Part shown: positions 1-8,920 of the stretch, piece after piece | Position numbering within the stretch: position 1 is the stretch's first letter | Layout: each line of letters opens with the position of its first letter | DNA from: Tolypocladium sp. Sup5 PDA-1 | Taxonomy: Eukaryota > Ascomycota > Sordariomycetes > Hypocreales > Ophiocordycipitaceae | Assembly: GCA_000750105.3 (NCBI GenBank) | Contig: JPHH03000071.1 | Location: 92,118 to 156,117 of the forward strand | DNA: 64,000 nt | Direction of reading: 5' to 3' | Made by a program: the position numbers and the translations under genes | Notes under the pieces: generated by a model | The model's input: only the letters and a program-made list of their open reading frames with translations | What the model was told of the DNA's origin: nothing | Databases searched by the model: none

Positions 1-1744
1 TGGTGTTTAGCTCTGACGGAGAGTAAAATCCGACTTTTGCGAGGCTAAACAGAATACATAGAAGCGCATCCCACAGGAAGAAAGCATGCATCTGCCACCG
101 GAACTTCTTCATGCTTGGGTTGCCGTAAATGGCGCTATTTGTATCGAGAATGTTTTGTGCGAGAGTGCAGAGGTCCCTCCTCTGGGCGTCGCTAATGGTT
201 TGCTTCATCAGTGATGGCATTCGGGTACGTAGTCGGACGGCATTAGTGGCAGATCGTACGATTCCAATGGTAAAGAAGTGCAAGGGGCTCAGGATATCGC
301 AGTATCGAAGAAACTTGGTCTCGATGAGACCTTCGACCTCGTCGATCAGCCTTTCGATATCCTCTGCATCCCTGAATTGAATCGTAGCACCAACTTCCTT
401 CATTTTGATACCTGTTCGAGTGTAGAAATTGGACAGTTCGATTCGCGCCAAGCAGAAGATCATTTCTGAAGCCCCTCTTTGCTCTTGAGGCTGCTGCGTC
501 ATACCAGGGAAGATCTGATCGTCGTTGATGTTCAGTGGTTGATTGGTATCCCAGCTATCCGGCGATATGGAAATACCAGTGCCGGAAACCTGGCCTGCAT
601 AGCCGTCAAGTGGAAGCAGCTGCCAAAACAGCCGTTGCCGCATTTGAACCTCAAAGGGTGGCAGCCCGAGGTTCTCACCATCACGGTGCAGCCCTATGCG
701 TTGTGCGAGGCGAACCGCGATGCCCGTCAAAATCCAAAAAGTGTGAGGATCGATTTGGGTTCGCATGGCAATGAGAAAGAGTATGTAGGCCTGTAGTACA
801 GGAAAGGCTGTAGTCTTCAGCCACGATGCATTGACAAGCGCCTGGCAAACGGCGGTGCGATATCTCGACATCAAATGGTTCCTCGACCTGTTGAACTCTA
901 GCAGACAGTCGACATCTGTTATGGAGAAAACGGCGAAAAAGTAGATGACAAAAAGCAGGCATTCGTCACTTTTTGTGGCCGTACTAGGTTGTTTTGAGAC
1001 AGTATTGACCATTTTTGCGACTGTCGGAACATGAAGAACCTTGCAAAGAGGCTCGACGTTTTGCACGTAGGCATCCCAGAGCTTCATAGCCTCGTAATGC
1101 GTGGGGTGCTGTCTAGTAAGGCTCTGGGTGCTTCCAAGTATCGCCCCAGACACTGTATGTGCCGCGAGGAGGCCAAGAAGACCGGTGGGGGTGCTCTCAT
1201 CAGGTCCGGCGTCGTCGTTGTAGTAGTCATTTTGGTCAGAATCAGACAATTCGCACAGGTCGCCTTCCCCAGCCTCAAGCAGGAGAACATTGTCGATATA
1301 GCGAGACTTGCCATCGCTGGAAAGCAGCTTGCCAGACCTGACGGGTTGCGTGGCCGGCATGGGTGTTGGGTCCCGTGTGCTGAGCGCCGACGTCTCCGTC
1401 TCTTTGCCGGACGGGGTCGGTGCAGAGGCCGTAGGGAGAAGATGGTTCTCCTGCAAGATGCGCTCGTACCGTGCCAGACGCTCGTGCACATCTTCGAGCT
1501 GGCCTCGTTTCCGCTTCCGCGGCGGGGGAGCCTGGTAGACGCACTGGAGCTTTGCTTTGTTGCAGGCCGAGCATGCTGGCACACTCCTATCGCATTTGAC
1601 CTTTTTGCGCACGCAAGCTTGGCAGTTGAAGCGCATGGTGGTCAAGTCGGTGTCAGAGCCATTTTGCGCGTCGCCGAAGTGAGCCCGGTCTGGCGCGGGA
1701 GCAATAGGGACAAGGCGCGAGGCGACCCCGGTATCGCCTTCCAT
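1..1744 (-). CDS. Zn(II)2Cys6 fungal transcription factor (3' end beyond the window)
   Basis: An uninterrupted minus-strand frame of 581 codons runs off the left edge. The start chosen is the ATG at 1742-1744; a second in-frame ATG at 1634-1636 lies just before the zinc cluster. Six cysteines at residues 41, 44, 51, 58, 61 and 68 have the exact C-x2-C-x6-C-x6-C-x2-C-x6-C spacing of a Gal4-type binuclear zinc cluster, followed by a basic linker (PPPRKRKRG) and a short coiled-coil-like stretch. Farther on, segments such as FAVFSITDVDC, RIGLHRDGENLGLPPFE and RQRLFWQLLPLD match the middle homology region (Fungal_trans, PF04082). A nuclear DNA-binding regulator is expected. It sits at the edge of a wrecked biosynthetic cluster and may once have been its pathway regulator (inference). 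No internal stop or frameshift was found, unlike most of its neighbours. Confidence 0.9.
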   Translation of the reverse strand, partial: MEGDTGVASRLVPIAPAPDRAHFGDAQNGSDTDLTTMRFNCQACVRKKVKCDRSVPACSACNKAKLQCVYQAPPPRKRKRGQLEDVHERLARYERILQENHLLPTASAPTPSGKETETSALSTRDPTPMPATQPVRSGKLLSSDGKSRYIDNVLLLEAGEGDLCELSDSDQNDYYNDDAGPDESTPTGLLGLLAAHTVSGAILGSTQSLTRQHPTHYEAMKLWDAYVQNVEPLCKVLHVPTVAKMVNTVSKQPSTATKSDECLLFVIYFFAVFSITDVDCLLEFNRSRNHLMSRYRTAVCQALVNASWLKTTAFPVLQAYILFLIAMRTQIDPHTFWILTGIAVRLAQRIGLHRDGENLGLPPFEVQMRQRLFWQLLPLDGYAGQVSGTGISISPDSWDTNQPLNINDDQIFPGMTQQPQEQRGASEMIFCLARIELSNFYTRTGIKMKEVGATIQFRDAEDIERLIDEVEGLIETKFLRYCDILSPLHFFTIGIVRSATNAVRLRTRMPSLMKQTISDAQRRDLCTLAQNILDTNSAIYGNPSMKKFRWQMHAFFLWDALLCILFSLAKVGFYSPSELNT

Positions 1745-2632
1745 GGCCAACGACCTACTTGGGCGCTTCACGTCTCTCGAGATGGAGGTGGAACATGTAC
1801 ACACACACCCATGTCTAGGCCCTGTGAACCATGTCGGGACGAGTGAGACAAGAGACACTACGCTGCATTAAGGGTGGAGAGGGCTGACGGCGGTGCAGTG
1901 CCACGTTGTGCCTGTCGCGATTAGCCGAATCGCGACAGAGGCAACGGTGAAAGGATTGCATTTCCTTGTTGCATTGGCCCGTGGTCTTGTGCTCTTTACG
2001 CTGACGCCTCCTCTCCTCCGCGTTAAACGCGATGTTCCGCCACGGATTAATGATGAGTCAGCCAAATTGAATATGTATGCACTAAGTAGAGATATGTGCG
2101 TGTATGTAAATAAGGGAGGCTAGCTAGGGATAAGTAATCTGCCCCTTTAGCCCTATCTAGGCTAGAGGGGCATACGGAATTAATCCTTATTTAATAGTTG
2201 CTATCATATCCTAACATTAATACTCGAAGACTAATGTGTAGTACGGAAAACAAATATGGATCAACTGCTGGGCTAAGAGACTTCCTCCTTCTGCTTGCCG
2301 CTCGGGTCTCGCCGCTATGCGTTGTCTACCGTTGTCGAGCTTCAGGCTCGGCTTTTAACGATCCCCAAGACAGGATGAAACCTCCTACAGGTTAGCCACC
2401 CAGGGTTGCATTTGAAGTTGGGTTTCCCATGATCCATATTTATTCTCCTCTGTGTTAACAACACAAAAGCCGAAATCTTGAACTCTCTCATATCCCGGTA
2501 CTCGCGCCCATGATGGTGTAGCATTTATGTTAATTAAGCCACGTTTAAAATCTAGCACTGGACCTGCACAAGGAAATACCGCCGCTGCGCCTTGCTGACA
2601 ACTCTCTCGCCATTTCATGGACTTGATGCAAA
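1745..2632. other. intergenic region between the regulator and the FPP synthase relic
   Basis: No convincing gene on either strand; the short frames have no recognisable content. It must hold the divergent promoters of the minus-strand regulator and the plus-strand prenyl synthase relic. The one structured element I see is the hairpin at 2140-2172, entered separately. Confidence 0.6.
2140..2172. repeat. GC-rich hairpin
   Basis: A 13-nt arm (TGCCCCTTTAGCC) is followed by a 7-nt loop (CTATCTA) and the complementary arm, with one mismatch. It lies in an AT-rich intergenic stretch upstream of the regulator gene. It could be a remnant of a small inverted-repeat element or a regulatory palindrome; the sequence alone does not decide. 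Confidence 0.6.
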
Positions 2633-3801
2633 ATGCCTACTAGCTTGCGTGAATTCGAGGCCGCTTTCCACTAATTAGTTAAAGACCTCCGAAAGCAATG
2701 TTCCGAGGGCTACAAGCTCCCGATACAAGTGTGGGAATGGTTCGAAAATGTACCCTACCATGACCACCGGCATTCCCCCATCTGTGCCGCTAGTTTCTTA
2801 GTGCCGCTTTGACTGACCGGTGTATTCGGTCTTTGATCCATAACAGCGTCGGTGGAAAATGCAACCGTGGACTCTCAGTGGTTAACTCGGAACGTCTCCT
2901 CCTGGATCGGAACCTTGCGCCGGACGAGTACTTGAGTGCCGCGATACTGGGCTGGATGATTGAGCTGTTGCAGGCCATGATGTTGGTATTGGATGACATT
3001 ATGGATGCCTTCGGCGTGGCAAGCCGTGTTGGTATCTTGTGCCCAAGATCGGAATGGCTGCTGTCAATGACGCCACGGTGCTGGAGAGCGCCATCTACAT
3101 GCTTCTGAAGAAGTATTTCAAGCATCACCCCGCCTACGTGAGTAGTCCAAGTCCACTCCCGCTTCCTTGCCAGGCGTCTGCTAATACTGGACTGGGCACG
3201 CAGGTGGATATGATTGAGTTGTTTCACGAGGTCGCCTTCAAGATTGAACTAGGACAGGCCTACGATATGCTCACCGCGTCTGAAGACGACGTCGACTTGA
3301 GCAACTTCAACCTGGATAAATACACCGAAATCGACATTTTCAAGACGGTATACTACAGCTTCTACCTTCCAGTCGCACTGGCGCTTCTCGACGGCGGCAA
3401 GGCAACGCCGCTGAACCTGAAGCAGGCCGAGGACATCCTTATCCCCATGGGGGAGTATTTTCAAGTACAAGACGACTACTTGGATGCCTTCGCAGACCTG
3501 TCAGTGCTTGGCAAAATTGGTACGGACATTTTCATGGCTTGTGAACCTGGTACTGCGGAGGTGTACGTCAGCAGACCAAAGAAGGGCGCTCGAGGAGAAC
3601 TACGGGCGGAAAATCGAAGAGTGTGAAAAGGTGGTCAAGCTCCTGTATTATGAACTGCAGTTGGAGGGCGCATATCACGAGTATTAAGAGGCAAGGGTGA
3701 CTGATCTCCGGCGGATGATTGCCGATGTGGATGAGAGTCAGGGCCTGAAGAAGAGTGTTTTTGAGGAGCTGCTGAGAAAGACCCACAAGCGCAGCAAATG
3801 A
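2633..3801 (+). pseudogene. farnesyl/geranyl diphosphate synthase-like pseudogene
   Basis: Pieces of an FPP-synthase-family protein can be followed in order across three frames. They begin MPTSLREFEAAFH, then GGKCNRGLSVVNSERL, GWMIELLQAM, the first aspartate-rich motif as LDDIMD, PKIGMAAVNDATVLESAIYM, FHEVAFKIELGQ, GEYFQVQDDYLD (second aspartate-rich motif, DDYLD) and LEENYGRK, ending KKSVFEELLRKTHKRSK. A conventional intron lies at 3138-3203 (GTGAGT...GCAG). Lesions: TAA at 2672-2674, TGA at 2810-2812, loss of frame right after DDIMD where the conserved TRRG segment is missing, a frameshift near 3520, and TAA at 3684-3686. The family condenses IPP with DMAPP/GPP. Its neighbours (aromatic prenyltransferase, ligase, PKS relic) suggest a cluster-dedicated copy supplying GPP or FPP rather than the housekeeping enzyme. 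Family assignment is secure; substrate length is not. Confidence 0.9.
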
Positions 3802-3972
3802 GAAAAAGGCATGGATACCGATGTGATAGAATTTTGGCGATGGTCAACCTCGTCCTATGGCAATATGTGATGCATGTGTTTGGTGAGACCTAGTTCGAGT
3901 GGGGGTGGCAGTCGCCGTCCTGCTTCGAGAGGCCCCTACATAGACATATTGTGACGAGACCATGCTATGTTA

Positions 3973-5367
3973 TCAAACCGAGCGCATGAAAAATAATTTA
4001 TTAAAATACATAACTAATTGATAAGAGTCAAAGCGACTCCGCCGCTGCGACCTTGGGGATAGAGGGGGCGACGATAGAGGCGGCGACAGCTCAGCCTGCG
4101 TCTCAGCAAACCTCCTGTATATCTGTGGCAAGAAGTAGGAAGTGATATCAACCTCGCCCTTCTTGAAAGCGAACGCAAAAAAAGCCTGCAACCCGCACCG
4201 GGGCCGCAGCTCTTCCTCCGAGACCATCCCCCGCACCACGTTTAGATACGTCCTCGCATCTTTCGTCTGACCACGACGTTCTAGGAAGCCCATCACAGCC
4301 CGGATGGCTCCCATATCACTCATTGAGTGTTTGCTGACGTCCACCTGAAGCTTGACGTGTGGATAAGGGTTTGGATGTCAAAGTAGAATGTCACGCCGCT
4401 GCTGTTGGCGTTGCCATTTGCGGCGTCATTGAGGTTGCTGGGGGGCTCGGAAGAGGTTGGGAAGTCGGCATCCCGTCTTTTGAGCCCGTACCGCAGATTT
4501 TTCAGCTGAGCAATGGACTTGGGTGACTCTGACTTGCGACCACCCAAAGCCATGACCGCTGCGATGTGGTCAAAGGACGTGTTGTTCGTCGTCGCGTACA
4601 CCTTGAAGCGCAAGGATTCCACGGTGCAACAGTCGATGGCCGTCGTGCCGAGCATCGTGAGATGGCTGCCCTGGGGGTCTGTTTTGGTGAAGTCGCAAAC
4701 CATATTCAGGCTGTCCAAAGGTGCATCTTCACCGTATGCGTCGCGCATGGCTCTGGGGAAGATGGTGTTGAGAGGCTCCTTGACCTGTGAAGGTGCCCGC
4801 GTCATGAGTCCCACCATGACATCGACACCATCGGAATCCGGAGCGCCCTGCAGCCCGAGAAGCATCGACGAACCGGCCCATCTGTTAGACTCGGCCTGAT
4901 GTGGGCGGCAAACTTCCACGCCAGAGGCAATTCGACCCGGCATGATCTTGCCCAGATGATACAGCATCTCCTTGGCGACAAACTCATTGAGCGGATCGGC
5001 CGTTGTTCCAGTCAACGGGCCGATTGCTTCAATGTAGTGGCGGATCAACGGCTTGCTTGCCCCGGTACCCCATCTCCAGCTGTATCCGATCGGGGAGCCG
5101 TCGCCAATCCCAGGGGCGACGCGGCTTCTGAACCACGGATCTGCAGAAGTGGGCTTGGGACCAAGTCGAGGCGCAATGATGAAGCGGTAGAAGAGTAGGA
5201 GCTCAACTTGACGTGGCTCTCGGTACCTTGCCTTGTGCATCATCCTGGCGAAATGACGACCAGTCGTCTTCCACCAGAACAAGTGGTTTTCATCACCATC
5301 GGGCAGAAAGAGGGACACGTTGTCGAAAACTCGGAGTTGAGACTCCCAAGTTTGGTTTTCCCTTTAA
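3973..5367 (-). pseudogene. DMATS-type aromatic prenyltransferase, frameshifted
   Basis: Read on the minus strand, ENQTWESQLRVFDNVSLFL, ENHLFWWKTTGRHFARMM and LLFYRFIIAPRLGP lead into a 332-codon frame, and a second frame carries NPYPHVKLQVDVSKHSMSD through FAFKKGEVDITSYFLPQIYRRF to a stop at 3973. This is the layout of the fungal tryptophan dimethylallyltransferase family (PF11991, ABBA fold), which prenylates aromatic acceptors with DMAPP or GPP. The total span suits the usual 420-460 aa. The two frames are offset by one lost base just after TFYFDI, near 4380, in the conserved beta strand before HVKLQV, so the product would be truncated. The 5' end is unresolved: an in-frame TAA precedes the first recognisable exon, and a minus-strand frame at 5382-5591 might be an upstream exon. 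Apart from the frameshift the sequence looks little eroded. Confidence 0.85.
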
Positions 5368-6018
5368 AACATCAGCATGGATCACAAAGACCAGAGTAAT
5401 GTAGGTGTGCAAGGGCCGGGGAGAGTTATCAGGGAATGGGTATTGCTACCCACGGTCTGGGTATCGGCAAACGCATGTTTGCCATTCAAATTTACAGACA
5501 CTCCAGGAGCAAACCCGCCATTCTCAAGTAGAGAGGAAGAACCCATCGTGGAAAAACCTTCTGCTTCAGTGACATAAACGGGTCTGGACAAGGTCCCGGG
5601 GGATCCAGGAAGGTGAATTTCAATGTAGACGTCAACAGTAAACTAGAGTCTAGAGGTAGCCGATAATAACCGAAATGATATACACAGAAATAACCAATAA
5701 AAAGGTTTCAATTGGGAGGGAATGATACACGTCTCTTGTCCTGGCCGGGATTTAGCAATCTCCAATGACTCGGGTTTTGGGCGCCTCTCCCCGCATTGCC
5801 CAACCCAACCCTACATCTCGACTCTAGTGAGGCATCGGGTTTTAAATCAGTCATGGAGTTTCTAAATTTGTAATTCAGCGTCGCAGGCGTGTGCAGTACA
5901 ACGGTGTCAGCGGGTGGGCAAGTCAATGTCATATGAACTTAAGGTGGCAGCTTGCAGTGCTTTCTTTATCCTGAATGGTGAGCAACTCACACGGTAACAC
6001 GTAATTAAAGTCTTCAAC
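5368..6018. other. intergenic region / possible first exon of the prenyltransferase
   Basis: A 69-codon minus-strand frame (5382-5591) begins with ATG and ends near a possible donor (GTGGGT, about 5450). However, splicing it to the prenyltransferase with a GT-AG intron does not give the needed phase, so I do not claim it. Nothing else recognisable. It should contain the divergent promoters of the prenyltransferase and the CoA-ligase relic. Confidence 0.4.
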
Positions 6019-8231
6019 TTGGTTGAATTTCATACTGAAGAGCTATACTACATTTCGGCTCAAAATGACTCTTCCCTGCCTACCTTTTGCCACCCGGATA
6101 CGCGAGCACTCGATCCTCAAAAGCTGATCCAGCTGGTCGAGAAGCCTCACGCCTATGTGCACTCTCGGCCAGCCATTTTAGACAGCGAATATGCAATTAT
6201 CCTTATTGAGAATGGCGGTTCAAATGGCCAAGACAGCGAGTTCCTCTGGCGCCATCCTGCACCACAGACCACCCAGATGTGGGAGTTCTTGCAACTTGTG
6301 AACAGAAAGTATGGGACATCCTTTCATACGTATCAACAACTTCATCGCTGGAGTCTGGAAAACACGACAGAGTTTTGGTCCGAAGTGCGGGACTACTGCG
6401 TAGGGTTAGGCATTCGCAACCATACCAGCAGGTGGTTGATGATCCGGCGACTATGTGGCCCAGATCAGCCTGGTTCAAAGGTGCGAAACTCAACTTTGCC
6501 GAGAATCTCTTGTTCCCTATCCAACACGTTTCGGAGAACGACGTTGCAGTTATTTTAGTCACCAAAATGGACAGAGAGTCCATCACTTGGAAGGAGTTAC
6601 AAGAGCACGTGCGACAGTGTCAATTGGGCATGAAGACCATGGACCTGAGACCCGGCGATCGGGTGGCGGGATACGTCGCCGACCGCAGCAATGCCTTGGT
6701 GGTGATGCTTGCTACGGCATCGCTTGGGGAGATTTGGACAGCCGTCGGTCCAAATACCGGCGTTACGGCGGCGCTGGATCGACTGGTGCAGATTAAGCCA
6801 CGCCTGGTGTTTACTGACAACGCCGTCGTGTACAACGGGAAAACACACCACGTTCTTCCAAAAGCTCAAGAGATTATAGAAGCCCTCCCCTCGCTGGAAG
6901 CTGCGATAGTCTTCCAAACAACGGCCTCCGTCGATGATTGCATCGCCTCTCCAACATCACAGACGAAAATTTGGACATACGAGACCTTTGTAGCTCAATA
7001 GGATACCCCTTCGAAGCCCTAGTTTGTCCAAATGCCAGCTGAGCACCCACTATATATCCTCTACAGCTCTGGAACGACTGGCGCCCCAAAGTGCATCGTC
7101 CATGGGGCGATCGGAACACTTATGCAGCACAAGAAGGAGCACATGCTTCAAAGTGATATTCAGCCCGGAGATCGACTCTGCTACATTACGACATGTATGT
7201 GGATGATGTGGCATTGCCTAGTATCTGGTTTTGCGTCCGGCGCCACCGTCGTTTTGTATAGCGGCTCTCCCTTTTACCATGTATCCGATGGGGTATCGGC
7301 GAAGGATTATTTTGCTATGCCCAAGTTGATCGATGAGCTGGATATAAATGAGTTTGGTGCTAGCGCCACCTACTATTCCGTGGTTGAACGAAGGCGCACA
7401 CTCAGATACATCTACAAAGCCTTTGGACAGGTAAACCTGGCCTCGATATCAGGTGGTACAGATATTATCTCTGACTTTGGTACTCCCTGTCCTCTCCAGC
7501 CCGTGATTGCAGGAGAGATCCAGGTGATTGCTTTGGGCATGGCCGTCCAGGCCTGGAGCCCGACGGGCAGTGACTTAAGTGACACTGGAGAACCAGGGGA
7601 GCTTGTGTGCGTAACGGCCTTTCCCAGCTAGCCGGTAAGCCAAGCCGCCCCAAAAATCCCCCGTAATTGGCTAACATCGATATTCCAGGTGCAATTCTGG
7701 GGTGCCGGCGGAGAGAAGAAATACAAGTCATCCTACTTTGAAAGGTTTCCTGGCGTCTGGGCACATGGAGACTTTGTGCGAGTCAATCCTCAAACGGGTG
7801 GGCTCTTCATGCTGGGCTGATCGGGCGGCGCCCCGAACCCCAGCGGAGTCCGTTTTGGCAGAGCCGAGATTTACAACCTCATTCTGCAGCGCTTTCCCTC
7901 CCAGGTCGAGGACTCACTATGTATTGGACGGCGCCGCCTTCACGATACCGATGAACCTGTGGTGTTGTTTCTCAAGATGAGAGACGGCCAATCGTTCAGC
8001 ACCCAGCTTGTGGAGGAGGTCCGCCAAGCTGTACGGGAGGAGTTCTCTCCACGACACGTTCCAGGCATCATCAGTGATTGCCCAGAGATTCCAGTGACGG
8101 CAAATGGTAAGAAAGTTGAAGTGTTGATCAAAAAGATATTGAGCGGGATTGATGTCAAGGCTGCTGGCGGCTCGGGCGCGGTGAATGGCGGTTGCTTTGA
8201 CTGGTACCAACGGTGGGCTAAAAGCAGCTGA
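6019..8231 (+). pseudogene. acetoacetyl-CoA synthetase-like CoA ligase pseudogene
   Basis: Fragments in order match acetoacetate-CoA ligase of the ANL superfamily: LWRHPAPQTTQMWEFLQLVN, NRKYGTSFHTYQQLHRWSLE, WFKGAKLNFAENLLFP, the P-loop-like ATP motif YSSGTTGAPKCIVHG (about 7068-7112), WMMWHCLVSGFASGATVVLY, ISGGTDI, SSYFERFPGVWAHGDFV, and the C-terminal ITANGKK-type motif with the catalytic lysine (VTANGKKVEVLIKKIL). An intron remains at 7635-7688. Lesions: frameshift near 6405-6420, TAG at 6999-7001 and a frame change before the ATP motif, loss of roughly 30 residues near 7390, TAG at 7629-7631 and TGA at 7818-7820 where the family has CGA/Arg. Intact relatives activate acetoacetate or similar short acids with ATP and CoA. 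In this setting a precursor-supplying ligase of a prenylated polyketide cluster is the best reading. The true start codon is not identifiable. Confidence 0.9.
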
Positions 8232-8598
8232 GAGGTAACAAATCTCTGCCGACACTTCCTACATAACATACCATGGTGTTTTGTGTTCCTTATATAGTCC
8301 CAGTCTTATATAGTCCCATTTCACATGGGAGCATTTAAAAGCAAAATACACATCCTTTTGTCTTATTGTCTGGCTGGGAGCAGTTAGCCTGCTGCTTATC
8401 GTACCATCAACAAGCAACACTTGCAACACAGAATCACTGGAACCAGGACATCAATTGTGCAACTGTATAGGTTACACAGAGAATAAGAAAGTGTCCATTT
8501 GAAACGCCTCAAAAATGGTCAATTTAATTAATGTTTTCCACGACAAAGGCCATCGGGAATACAAAAAAAAAAAAAGGATAACAATGAACAGATAAATG
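8232..8598. other. intergenic, AT-rich
   Basis: Contains a short A-run (about 8563-8575) and a tandem TATATAGTCCCA pair near 8290-8320. No gene seen. Confidence 0.5.
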
Positions 8599-8853
8599 TG
8601 TCACGTTATGTGGTTCCGATTCATGGGTCAAATATAGCGTATGAGTTCCAATTCCCCGTTCAATTAAAGCATGCCTCTTTTTCCGTGTAAGTGAATTCCT
8701 TCCCTCTTTATCTTCCCTCTGCCTGCGTGCCTAGCCGGCTTTTCCTTACTTTTTCTCAGCCCCAGAGATAAGCAGACCAACTCCGTGGCTAGCCGAGGCT
8801 TCCTTGCTTTTTTCTCTGCCCAAGGGCTGCCTAAGTCAACCGCTCTATCCGAC
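8599..8853 (-). repeat. dispersed repeat, copy A (inverted relative to copy B)
   Basis: The reverse complement of this stretch aligns with 19202-19564. Shared blocks include GTCGGATAG, GGTTGAC-TAGGCAGCCCTTGG, AGCAAGGAA, GCCGGCTAG, TTCACTTACACGGA, TTGACC-ATGAAT and GGAACC-CATAACG-GACA, in the same order with diverged spacers. Copy A is about 110 bp shorter. No coding capacity, so a non-autonomous transposon or solo-LTR remnant is likely. Ends were set where similarity fades, and no target duplication was found. Confidence 0.8.
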
Positions 8854-8920
8854 AAAATGAATGTTGACACGTCCAAAAGCACTGTAAAACCACGACTCCC
8901 TTACCCAGGTCCATAGCAAC

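Noticed and set aside
1031..1846. 271-codon plus-strand frame
   Set aside because: Lies opposite the minus-strand Zn2Cys6 regulator, whose frame is open for 581 codons with a perfect zinc cluster; the plus frame has Val runs and no domain.
5382..5591. Possible first exon of the DMATS-type prenyltransferase
   Set aside because: A donor exists but joining to the next exon with a GT-AG intron gives the wrong phase, and the peptide has no family motif.
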